Part shown: piece by piece, positions 38,501 through 50,500 of the stretch | Layout: each line of letters opens with the position of its first letter | How positions within the stretch are numbered: the stretch's first letter is position 1 | Assembly: GCA_034401795.1 (NCBI GenBank) | Contig: CM067373.1 | Coordinates: forward strand, 44,256,914 to 44,320,913 | Direction of reading: 5' to 3' | Source of the DNA: Chaetoderma sp. LZ-2023a | Lineage: Eukaryota; Mollusca; Caudofoveata; Chaetodermatida; Chaetodermatidae | Length of the DNA stretch: 64,000 bases | Translations under genes and position numbers: made by a program | The notes under the pieces: model-generated | Database searches by the model: none | What the model was told of the DNA's origin: nothing | What the model saw: only the letters and a program-made list of their open reading frames with translations

Positions 38501-41500
38501 CGGTACAAAACCTGTAAAATCAGAACAACACAGAAGCATTAACCCTTCACCGAAGAATTCCCAATATCTAATTTTCAACGCTACCCCACAGCGAAATAAA
38601 CCAAGAATCATTTTTTCAACAAGGTATATATTTGCAGTCAATAGATAGTATATAAGAACTACGGATTTATAAATCTACCAAGTCAGAACATATATCAGAG
38701 AGCATTTTACCCACAACCCACTCCAGCCCAGCCCTCTATGATCTGACATTGTCCACAACAACGGAATCTTGATCTGATCTATTGATCCATGCTGCACTGA
38801 CCAATATGACCTTCTTTACTGAAGACATATTCTGTGAAATAGAGAGAAAAAACCACCATAGCCATATCATATGATGCACATACAGAAAACTGGTAACACA
38901 TCAAATGTGATGGAAAACAAGGTCATGATGTTTAATCAAAATTTGATGTGGCATTGCAGAAGCATAGCTGCTTTTAAAACCGCATCCAAAAACCTTAGCC
39001 AAAAATACCAAGGGAGTCCAAATGAGATGAAAATTCTGTACAGAAAATTCATGAATATCCTAAAATTCTAACAACGGTTGGAATGAAGATTTCATCCTTT
39101 TATAGTGTAGATCAATTCTGCAGTTTCATTAAAATTAGATGAGCAATTGAAATATAAGCCAATGAAAAAAACCTTAACCAAAAGTACATGCACAGAAAAT
39201 ACATAAAAATTCTCTAAGTCCAATCATGAAAAATATGGATAAGATGTTCCAAAATGATATTGGTTGCCATGGAGATGATGCTATCTCCATGGCAACCAAT
39301 ATCATTTTGGAACATCTTATCCATATTTTTGTATAGTGTAGACCAATTCTGCAAGGATTCATTGAAATTGGATGAGCAATTGATGAAATATAAGCCAATG
39401 AAAAAAACCTTAACCAAAAGTACAGGCACAGAAAAGCCATGAAAAATATGGCTAAGATGTTCCAAAATGATATTGGTTGCCATAGAGATAGCATCCTTGT
39501 ATAGTGTAGCCCAATTCTGCAGTTTCACTGAAATTAGATGAGCCATTGATGAGATATAAGCCAATGAAACAAGAGCCATTAGAAGACGTCATATCCCCCC
39601 GGATCCAAACATTTCAGATAAACATACATCGTAGCTAACTGTAGTTGTGTTGACATCTTGAAATGATTGCCATAGATGGATGGACCAACAGACTGACACA
39701 CATACATTCTATACAGACGCATGGATGTACAGGAATAGGGATAGCACATGCACATCTTCAAGTGGTAATGAGAATCCTTACTAAGTTTCAATAGAATCAC
39801 AGCTAAATTCTAGTTGTGTTGACAAGAAATGATTGGTACTGCAGTTTATGTATCGGCTTAAAGGTATTTAAAGGGAGATAACGCTGTAATGAATAATTTT
39901 CTGGCCATGAAAAAAGCACATGCACATCTTCGGATGGTAATGACTAGATTTACCATGTTTCAAAAGAATTGTAACTAAACTGTAGGAGTTGCATTGACAA
40001 GGATGGACCGACAGATGAACATACATTTTGGACAGATGGATGGATGTACAAGTATACGGATAGCACATGCACATCTTCATGTCATAATGATAACACTTAC
40101 CAAGTTTCAAAGGAATCGCAGCTAAACTGTAGGAGTTGCGTTGACAAATGATTCAAAAAAGCATCCGCTTTTGTTTCTACGAGAATTCTTAATACTTACC
40201 AGATGTACTATTATGATAATGTCTATTATCTAGTCTAGCTCAAAATAAACAATTAAAACTCCGCACTCTCCTGGTCCTGCCCATACTGTGTCCAGGAATA
40301 CCATAGCCGCAGGTACCGAGTCAATTCCCAATCACAGTCAGATTCGTCTTATATTTGCCTTGACAAACAGCGAAAGCAGCTCAGCCTCACCTCAGCAGGG
40401 TGGCTGAGGCAGGGCCATAGTACATCTGGTAAGTATTAAGAATTCTCGTAGAAACAAAAGCGGATGCTTTTTTGATTCTACCTCGAATAATACTTACCAG
40501 ATGTACTATTATGATAAACTCCGGATTTCAACAGCCAGGAAATATCGGTGGGAGGAGGTGAGGCTCAAAACAGCACTAATCTATCATCCAACAGCGAAGG
40601 TTGTGAAGAGACTGGAACCCTGGCATACGCTTGGGTTCTGCCATCTGACTCATAGAGTGCTAAACTTCCATGGTCTAGACCGCGCTCCCCCACCCCCCTC
40701 TTTTGTCCGCACAAAATTCAGAGGGCTGTCAATGGGGATGCAACACCCACCAGACCCGTGTCAGCCCCAAGTCTCAGCTAGGGCAGTCCAGTAGAGTGCA
40801 AAGAAGCTACTACAAATTATAATTTTGAAAAAATATCAGTATATCGATTAGGTTTTCAAATTGGAATGAGTCTAATGTCTGTTTGAGAGGATAAGTATAC
40901 TCTTACACCAGACTATTTACCTAAGCAGTCTGGTATTTCGACTGTAAGTAAATTATTTATAGTCACTTAATTAATGTAAACACTCACCATTTTGAGTGCT
41001 TGGTCTTTTCTTGTTCATCACAGGAGCTCAGTCGTTCTCAGGTCATGTGCATAGCCATTGTTCAGTGCATTCGCACGATCAATCTGCTTTCCTGTAGCGA
41101 TTTTGTGCGACATCTGAATAGCGTCGACTATCCAACGAGAAATGGTATCTTTCGAGGCATGCAAATGAGGAGCTTTGAGACATAACCACAGAGATTTCAG
41201 GTCATCTCTCCACTCCTCAGTACGTTTCTTATACATTTTCAGACATCTGACAGGACACCAAGCAGAAGAGTTTGGGTCATGTCTAGTTAAACTTGGCAAA
41301 TTGATTGGCTGTCCCGGATATTTAAGTGACTGATTCTTTGCCAGGAAACAAAGACGTGGAAGTAGTCTTAAACCTTCACCCGTGACGACAAAACGGTCTT
41401 GTTCGGCAGAAAGCGCATGTATTTCGCTTCTCTTTCTTGCCGACGCTGCGGCAACCAAGAAAACTGATTTAATAGTTAACAGTTTAATGTCTATAGATCT

Positions 41501-44500
41501 AATTGGTTCAAAGGGAGCATGCCCTGTAGAACAAGAGATAGATTCCATGCTGGGATAGGAATTGGCTGTCTAGGTCGCAGATTGCTCATTCCTTTAATAA
41601 CTTCATTTAAAGTGTCATTTTCCACTCCTTCAATGGCCAGACTGGGAACGACTGAAGCTAATGCAGACTTATATGCTGCTAGGGTTTTGAAGTTACAAGT
41701 TTGTCAACTTCGTATAAATGACAGATAAAATCTGCTACGTGTTGAACAGATGTAGAAAAGGGATCGATATCTCTTCCCTTACACCACTCTGCAAATTTGT
41801 TGATTCTATAATTATATGTTTTAGTGGTTGAACCTCTTCTGGCTGGAGCGACAAACTTCGCTGCTTGCTCAGAAAAGCCACCCTCAATTGCACGCTGCTT
41901 GATAACATCCATGCAGTCAATTCGAACACTTCTGGTCTGTCGTGGAGGTACAGACCCCTGTTCTGAGAGATTAGATCTCTTCTGTCTGGAAGAGGGATTG
42001 GATTGCAGACCAGAAGGTCCAGCAGATCCGTAAACCATGATCGGCCTGGCCAATAAGGGGCGATCAGTAGCACTTGGCACATACCCTCTCTTATCTTTGC
42101 CACAACTTTTGGGATGAGAATCGTTGGAGGATACGCATACGCGTAAATTTCCTTTCAACTTATCGCCAGTGCATCTACCGCTAGAGCTAGCGGGTCCGGG
42201 ATCAGTGACACGTAAGTGACCATCTCTGCGTTTTGTTTCATCGCAAACAGGTCCACATTTGGCTTGCCCCAATGTTTGAATAGAACCTCCGCTACCGATT
42301 GGTTGAGCTGCCATTCCGTCGGACGACAAACCGTCCTTCGACTGAGAGCATCCGCTAGGATGTTCAATCTTCCTGGAATGTGTGCTGCCCGAAGAATAAC
42401 ATTCCTCTCTTGGCACCACAGCAGAAGGTTCCAAATCATCATACACAACTCCGGTGATCTAGTCCCGCCTTGGCGGTTCAAATAAGACACCACTGTTGAG
42501 TTGTCTGTCCTTATTAGGACAATCTTGTCTTGAATTAAATTCTCGAACTTTCGAAGTGCCAATACCACCGCTAATTGTTCGAGAACATTGATGTTTCTGC
42601 GCATTGGTCCGATCCCATTCCCCTGACACTGACTGATCGTCCAATACTGCTCCCCAACCCATCGTCGATGCATCTGTGAAGATGGACATCTGTGGTTGAG
42701 GAGGTAGCAGAGGAACACCTCGCAGGAGACTCTGTTCTGATAACCACCACTGAAGGTGGAATATCAATGGTTCTTTTACTGGTATCCTCAGAGATAACGG
42801 ATCCGTTCTCTGAGACCAGAATGACATTAGATACATCTGAATTGGCCTGCGCCTGAGTGCCGCATAAGGAACCACCTTCTCAAGAGACACTAGTAAACCC
42901 AATATTCTGAGAAATTGGCGCGCCGTCAGATAGGCTCCTAGAGAAACCGACTCCAGAACAGCAATCAGGCTCTTGACTCTGCTCCCCGCCGGAAAAGCTA
43001 CGCCGTCCCTGAGATTGAAAAATATTTCCAGATAAACAAACTCCTGGGATGGAGTCAATTCTGATTTCTCTAGATTCACAATCCATCCTAGATCCTTTAA
43101 TAAGGCTAGGACCACCTGAAGATTGTTGTGCAGAGTGACTGGATTCCCCGCCATTAGCAGCCAGTCGTCTATGTAAGTATGAACAGCTATGTTTCTCCTG
43201 CGAAGATAAGAAGTCATGGCGAGAACCACTTTGGTGAAGACCCTTGGTGCTGTGGTCAGGCCGAATGGAAGCGCATTGCAAAGCGAAGGTATTTCTGAAA
43301 AGGAATTGACATTGGAATATGAAAATAAGCATCCTTCAGATCTATCGACACTGCCCACATGCCTTTTCTCAGTCCTGTCATTACCGCTGCTACAGTCTCC
43401 ATCTGAAATTTGGGAGAAAGAATAAATTTGTTCAACGGTTTGAGATTGAGAATTGGTCTCCATCCTCCGGTACGTTTCGGAATGAGGAACATCATCGAAT
43501 AGAAGCCTAGGGATGACTGATTGCGGACTAGATGAATCGCGTTGTTCTGCTGAAGAGATTCTATCTCTTGAGCAAATGGCATCTAGACGATCGGATTCCC
43601 TTGGAACGGGAGTCCATACTGGAGTCGATGTCAACGGATGAACGATTGACGGATGAGCCAGTCCGGTTCGCAGCCATTTCTTAACCACTGACAGACTAAA
43701 CAATCTCGCACAACCTGTTCCCATTGGCTTGAGAACAGTTGAAGTCTGCCTCCGACGGTAGGAATCTGCACACAGCTGGCGGTCAAGATTGCACGAGAAG
43801 ACGCTAAATCGCTTGGGTGAAGACTCTCGACTCCCTTCGTTCCTGAGGTCACCGGAACTGATTCCGCCGGAAATCCGTCAGGACCAGCCTCACGGCCGCC
43901 CCGCGGCTTCTTGGAATATGACGGTTCGGAACCGCCGCCACGGTTATCCCTACGGTAACTGCTGCGGCCCGAACCGCCACCCTTCCTGTCATCCTCATAC
44001 GGCCTCTTATTAGAGGGCTTGTATGAGGACGAACGGCCAGGTCCTTGAGATCCGGCCTGAAGGACGGAAGGGCGATCTTTGGCGCTGCCTCTGTTGCTTT
44101 TGCTGATGCTGCTTGTAGGACTGCTGCGGCTGTGTCCTCTTAGTCGACTTCCACGACTTGCCGACTACTTCCTGTTCAGCAACCATTGACGCGACCTTGG
44201 ATAAGGCTTGTCGTGCCGAGCCGCCGAACAAGCCTGGACTGATGAAGGGCGCAGAAGACAATGCAGCCCTCATATCCGGTCCTGGTTCTACACAATCGAG
44301 AACCATTCTCCGTCGCTCTGCCAATGTTCTGGTGATCACCCTGGCCAGGCAATCTTGAGACAAGCGCATGGTGTCCCGAATAACTCCGGGAGCAGCCTCT
44401 GGCACTTGTCCACCTTCCGCCGCGCAGGCCAGCATACCCTGCAGGATGGTACATCCGTGCGAGAGCGCAGCCATGGCTGCCCTCGCCGCATCTTCAATGA

Positions 44501-47500
44501 GCATCAGCTCATTGAACGGATCTTTGTTAACTTGGGAAACTAAGGGACGAGAACGGCCCTTAAATTTTCCAGCCAACGGCCTATTCAGCGCCTCTCGCTC
44601 CCCGACGGAAAGCCATGGAACCATGGCATACTGATGGTAGGCCTGCTCAGGAAAATGGACCCTACTCCTTATCCCCTTCGGGGCTTTGGGCAGCGCATAC
44701 TCTGGCTGAACCAGACAGTATGCCGCAACCTCCAACATGTGGGAAGTCTGCGTGTCCAAAGGGAGTGTCGGCATGGCCGAAGAGCCACTTGACAGAGCAC
44801 TAGCCGCTCGCTCTGACATCCGTTCCATCGCCGGATCGCGCTCAGATCCTAGATCAGATGCCAACCCGAGACGGTCGGACATCCAGCCAAGGACCTGCAC
44901 CCATTCAGCTTCGGTGCAGAAAGCGGATTCGTCCATCAATGAACTACCGTTTTCATCTTCCCTCTCACCCTTGGATGAGTAGGCCACCGACGATCCATGC
45001 TGAGAGCTATGGGCCGCACTTCTAGCACCATGAGGCACGTCCATAGCCCGACTACCAGCGGCACCGGTGTCCAACGAATCGCCGGACACGGATTCACCGC
45101 AGTCCATCGGCTCCAGCACGGGAGGCGGGACTACGGCCGCTTTCACTACGGCAGGTGTCGGCATTCCGAGAGGAGCCGCATCTAACGCCGCCGGGATGCC
45201 GCTAGGAACCGCAAAACATGGCTCCACCGACAACGCGGGTTGCACGAAATCCGGATGGAAAATGCCCGACGGAACGTCGACATCACCATCCGCTTGGCAG
45301 ACCCATACAAAACCCAAAGGAGATCCCTGGGATGTACTGGGCATAGCCGTCAACGAGATATCCGGCATGCCGGAATCTTCCATCAGATCTTCCTCCTCCG
45401 CCATCGGCTCTTGAGCCAAGGTCAGAGAAGGGACAGGTGCTTGTCCCTCCACAGAACTAGCCGGACCACCTAAAGGTTGCCCTGCACCAGCCTGCATCAT
45501 CGGGACCGTCGACTGCAATGACTCGAACATTGCCTTGAACTGGGCCGCCCATACGCCCAGTGCTGAATCCATGCGATCATTCAGACGACCTTCCAGTCCT
45601 CTCAGCGACGCCTGATCCAGCTTGGCCGCCTTGTCCCTCACGATCCTCTCCAAGCGCGCACGTCGATCACGATCGAATTCCGCCACCATCTCCGACGACC
45701 ACTTGGCGCACACATCACAGGGACTTCCAATCTTGCACTTAGCACAAGCCACACAATGATGGCCCGAGTACTTGCGCTTCATGAACCTGTTTGGCACGTG
45801 TCCTGGTTCTTGGCTTTCTGCGAACACAAAGAATTAAAATGCTGCACATGACAAACGATCACGAGCAATACGCACAATTGACTTGATTGTAAAATTGAAT
45901 TACTTAGAAAACATTAACTTTCTCTTAAATTAATGATAATCAAGCCTTAGGCAGGAAATATTTGAAACTTTTTCAAGTGAAATTTAATAAACACAACTTG
46001 GAAGTTAACTAACATTAATACAGCCAAGAATTAAATGCCGATCGCTACAAACACCCTCGACAATGAAGCGAGAGCTAAAAAACCCGGCATAAACAGAGTG
46101 CATAGATACGCGAAGCCAAGCGAACCAATAGTCATGGGCGTCGCCATCTTGGCTAAGGGCGCATCCATCTTTGAAGGAACAGAGTCGCAAGAGAAAATAA
46201 CCGAGTACCCGGATTAAGACTAACAAGTTAACGGGTACCGAGCGACTCCAACAACGGCTACCATTTTAGAATAATGTGCCAATTTAAGGAAATTTCAAAC
46301 AGTCATTATGGCATGAATGTATAAATTTTAGATTGATACAACCTGCCCCTGTGATGATTTCCCTAACTCCTCCATGAAGCCAACGATGGTTTTCTAGAAA
46401 CAACGCTAAATCCACTTAAATTAGAATAATTTGAGCACAACAAAACATACGACTTGTAAAGCGCAAAATAGACAAATCTGACTGTGATTGGGAATTGACT
46501 CGGTACCTGCGGCTATGGTATTCCCGGACACAGTATGGGCAGGACCAGGAGAGTGCGGAGTTTTAATTGTTTATTTTGAGCTAGACTAGATAATAGACAT
46601 TGTCATAATAGTACATCTGGTAAGTATTATTCGAAGTAGAATGGCAGTGCAGTTTATACATTGGCTATAAGATATTTAAAGGGTGATAACTCTGTAATGA
46701 ATAAGTTTTTGGGCACGAAAAAAGCACATGCACATCTGCACATGATACTGATAATGTGGACAAAATTTAAAGTTAATCCATTGAGACCTCTAGGAGGAGC
46801 TGCGTTGACAAGAAATGATTGTTGAGATGGATGGAGTGACAGACGGACATACATACATTTTGGACAGATGGATGGACGTACAGGTATATGGCTAACACAT
46901 GATAATGACAATGTGGACAAAATTTAGTTAATCCACCGAGACCTCTAGTAGGAGTTGCGTTGACATGAAATGATTGTCAGAGATGGATGGAGTGACAGAC
47001 GGACATACATACATTTTGGACAGACGGATGGGCGTACAGGTATACGGATAGCACATGCACACCTTCACGTGGAAAAGAATCGGAGCTAAACTGTGGGAGG
47101 AGTTGCGTTGACAAGAAATGAACGCAATGCAGTTTATGTATCGGCTTTAAGATATATATATAAAGGGGGATAACTCTGTAATGAACAATATTTCGGACGC
47201 GAAAAAAGCACATGCACATCCGCACATGATACTGATAATGTGGACAAAACTTTAAGTTAATCCATTGAGACCTCTAGGAGGAGTTGCTGTGACAAGAAAT
47301 GATTGGCAATGCAGTTTATGTATCAGCTTTAAGATATATAAAGGGGGATAACTCTATAATGAACAATATTTCGGCCGCAAAAAAGGCACATGCACATCCG
47401 CACATGATACTGATAATGTGGACACAATTTTAAGTTAATCCATTGAGACCTCTAGGAGGAGTTGTGTTGACAAGAAATGAACGCAATGCAGTTTATGTAT

Positions 47501-50500
47501 CGGCTTCAAGATATACAAAGGGGGATAACTCTGTAATGAACAATATTTCTGATGCGAAAAAAGCACATGCACATCCGCACATGATACTGATAACGTGGAC
47601 AAAATCTTAAGTTAATCCATTGAGACCTCTAGGTGTTGCGTTGACAAGAAATGATTGTCAGAGATGGATGGAGTGACAGGCGGACATACATACATTTTGG
47701 ACAGATGGATGGACATACAGGTATACGGATAGCACATGCACACCTTCATGTGGGAATGATAACACATACCAATTTTCAAAAGAATCAGAGCTAAACTGTA
47801 GGAGTTGCGTTGACAAGAAATGATTGGCAATGCAGTTTATGTATCAGCTTTAAGATATATAAAGGGGGATAACTGTATAATGAACAACATTTCTGATGCG
47901 AAAAAAGCACATGCATATCCGCACATGATACTGATAATGTGGACAAAATTTAAAATTAATCCATTGAGACCTCTAGGAGGTGTTGCGTTGACAAGAAATG
48001 ATTGGCAATGCAGTTTATGTATCGGCTTTAAGATATATATAAAGGGGGATAACTCTATAATGAAAAATATTTCGGACGCGAAAAAAGCACATGCACATCC
48101 GCACATGATACTGATAATGTGGACAAAACTTTAAGTTAATCCATTGAGACCTCTAGGAGGAGTTGCGGTGACAAGAAATGATTGGCAATGCAGTTTATGT
48201 ATCAGCTTTAAGATATATAAAGGGGGATAACTCTATAATGAACAATATTTCGGCCGCAAAAAAGGCACATGCACATTTAAAATTAATCCATTGAGACCTC
48301 TAGGAGGTGTTGCGTTGACAAGAAATGATTGGCAATGCAGTTTATGTATCGGCTTTAAGATATATATAAAGGGGGATAACTCTGTAATGAACAATATTTT
48401 GGACGCGAAAAAAGCACATGCACATCCGCACATGATACTGATAATGTGGACAAAACTTTAAGTTAATCCATTGAGACCTCTAGGAGGAGTTGCGTTGACA
48501 AGAAATGATTGGCAATGCAGTTTATGTATCAGCTTTAAGATATATAAAGGGGGATAACTCTATAATGAACAATATTTCGGCCGCAAAAAAGGCACATGCA
48601 CATTTAAAATTAATCCATTGAGACCTCTAGGAGGTGTTGCGTTGACAAGAAATGATTGGCAATGCAGTTTATGTATCGGCTTTAAGATATATATAAAGGG
48701 GGATAACTCTGTAATGAACAATATTTCGGACGCGAAAAAAGCACATGCACATCCGCACATGATACTGATAATGTGGACAAAACTTTAAGTTAATCCATTG
48801 AGACCTCTAGGAGGAGTTGCGTTGACAAGAAATGATTGGCAATGCAGTTTATGTATCAGCTTTAAGATATATAAAGGGGGATAACTCTATAATGAAAAAT
48901 ATTTCGGACGCGAAAAAAGCACATGCACATCCGCACATGATACTGATAATGTGGACACAATTTTAAGTTAATCCATTGAGACCTCTAGGAGGAGTTGCGT
49001 TGACAAGAAATGCACGCAATGCAGTTTATGTATCGGCTTCAAGATATACAAAGGGGGATAACTCTGTAATGAACAATATTTCTGATGCGAAAAAAGCACA
49101 TGCACATCCGCACATGATACTGATAACGTGGACAAAATCTTAAGTTAATCCATTGAGACCTCTAGGTGTTGCGTTGACAAGAAATGGTTGTCAGAGATGG
49201 ATGGAGTGACAGACGGACATACATACATTTTGGACAGATGGATGGACATACAGGTATACGGATAGCACATGCACACCTACATGTGGGAATGATAACACGT
49301 ACCAATTTTCAAAAGAATCAGAGCTAAACTGTAGGAGGAGTTGCGTTGACAAGAAATGATTGGCAATGCCGTTTATGCATCGGCTTTAAGATATATAAAG
49401 GCGGATAACTCTGTAATGAACAATAGTTCGGACACGAAAAAAGCACATGCATATCCACACATGATACTGACAAGGTGGACAAAATTTTAAGTTAATCCAT
49501 TGAGACTTCTAGGAGTTGCGTTGACAAGACGGGGACAGATGGACGGACGGACGGATGGACAGATGGAGAGATGGCCAGACGGACAGATGGACGGACGGAC
49601 ATGCTGATCGCTCCATCCCCCCCCCCCCCCGTCTTCCAGACCGGGGGGATAAAAATCTTAACCAAAAGTACAAATCTATACGGACAACGGCGCCGCTGCA
49701 ATGAGTAATCACTGTCTCACTTCTGCTCCGCAGGCGAGACAAAAAATGTTATCACTAGAATGGCTGGTTCAATAGTGGGCTAGCATTATCAAACATATGA
49801 CACTTATCTATCACCTCTAGCAGGTCTTAAACCCCACCCTCAGATAATCATTATATAACACCATAGCATTTTAATCCTCTCTTCAATGAGCAGCTCTTGG
49901 TCGACTGGCCGTCGTGATGGCCTGGTCGACTGGTAATCAGCCGGGTGGAGTTCAAATCCCGCTCGATTACCGGGCGGAGTTCAAATCCCACTCGATTGTC
50001 AATCAGTGGAAACACAGGCAATCTCCTTTACTCCTCGTTGCCTCTCTCAACCTAGGAGTATAAATGGGTACCCGTAGTGTAAAACTGGGGAAGTTATCAA
50101 TAATAGACTGAAATATAAAACCAACATAGATATGGTGTGAATGGGAACTGGAATTAGGGACATGAGACGCCAATAGTCTTCAGCAGCTCTGAATGCTTTT
50201 ATTCATTCCTAACCATGATCTGGTCGCCGCGTCTGTCATAAAGAGTAGTGCATTAGATTAGAAGTCTAGAGGCGACACTCAGAGAACAGCAAGATGACTA
50301 CAGCAAAACTAACCTTCACTTGTGTCAACGCCTCTGAAGGCTATCTCTTGTCCCATTGCATCCATCATTAGCTCGCCATTCAATGAAAAACCTACGAAAA
50401 CACAGAAAAGTAGAAAAGAAGTGGATTTCATAGAAATATGAATGAAAGATTGATGGACAAACTAGTGTAAGATTTAAGTTCTCTCCTGGCTTTATATTTG

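Larger units (their letters stand above)
40154..46642 (-). mobile_element. DIRS-type tyrosine-recombinase retroelement (fossil)
   Basis: A 6.5-kb element inserted in one unit of the 180-bp array with no target duplication, as expected for DIRS. Inverted terminal repeats of about 160 bp (40188-40349 and 46470-46630) are flanked by short unlike outer ends. An internal complementary region (40418-40514) matches both outer ends joined together. Parts in order on the minus strand: 5' terminal repeat, leader, gag-like region (44010-45827) with a CxxCxxC-type cysteine cluster, reverse transcriptase (about 43600-42750), RNase H (about 42720-42330), tyrosine recombinase (about 41975-41018), 3' region with the internal complementary region, and 3' terminal repeat. 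The gag-like frame looks whole; the pol region looks broken, with a few breaks. The terminal repeats differ at only a few positions, suggesting a fairly young copy. Confidence 0.93.

Noticed and set aside
46654-48760. Recurring 60-100 codon frames ([13 protein letters not shown]-like)
   Set aside because: Same frame in each unit of the 180-bp array; no start context, homology or constraint.
49892-49990. Functional tRNA gene
   Set aside because: A-box and B-box-like motifs exist, but no cloverleaf can be drawn, the B-box is duplicated and the body is SINE-like.
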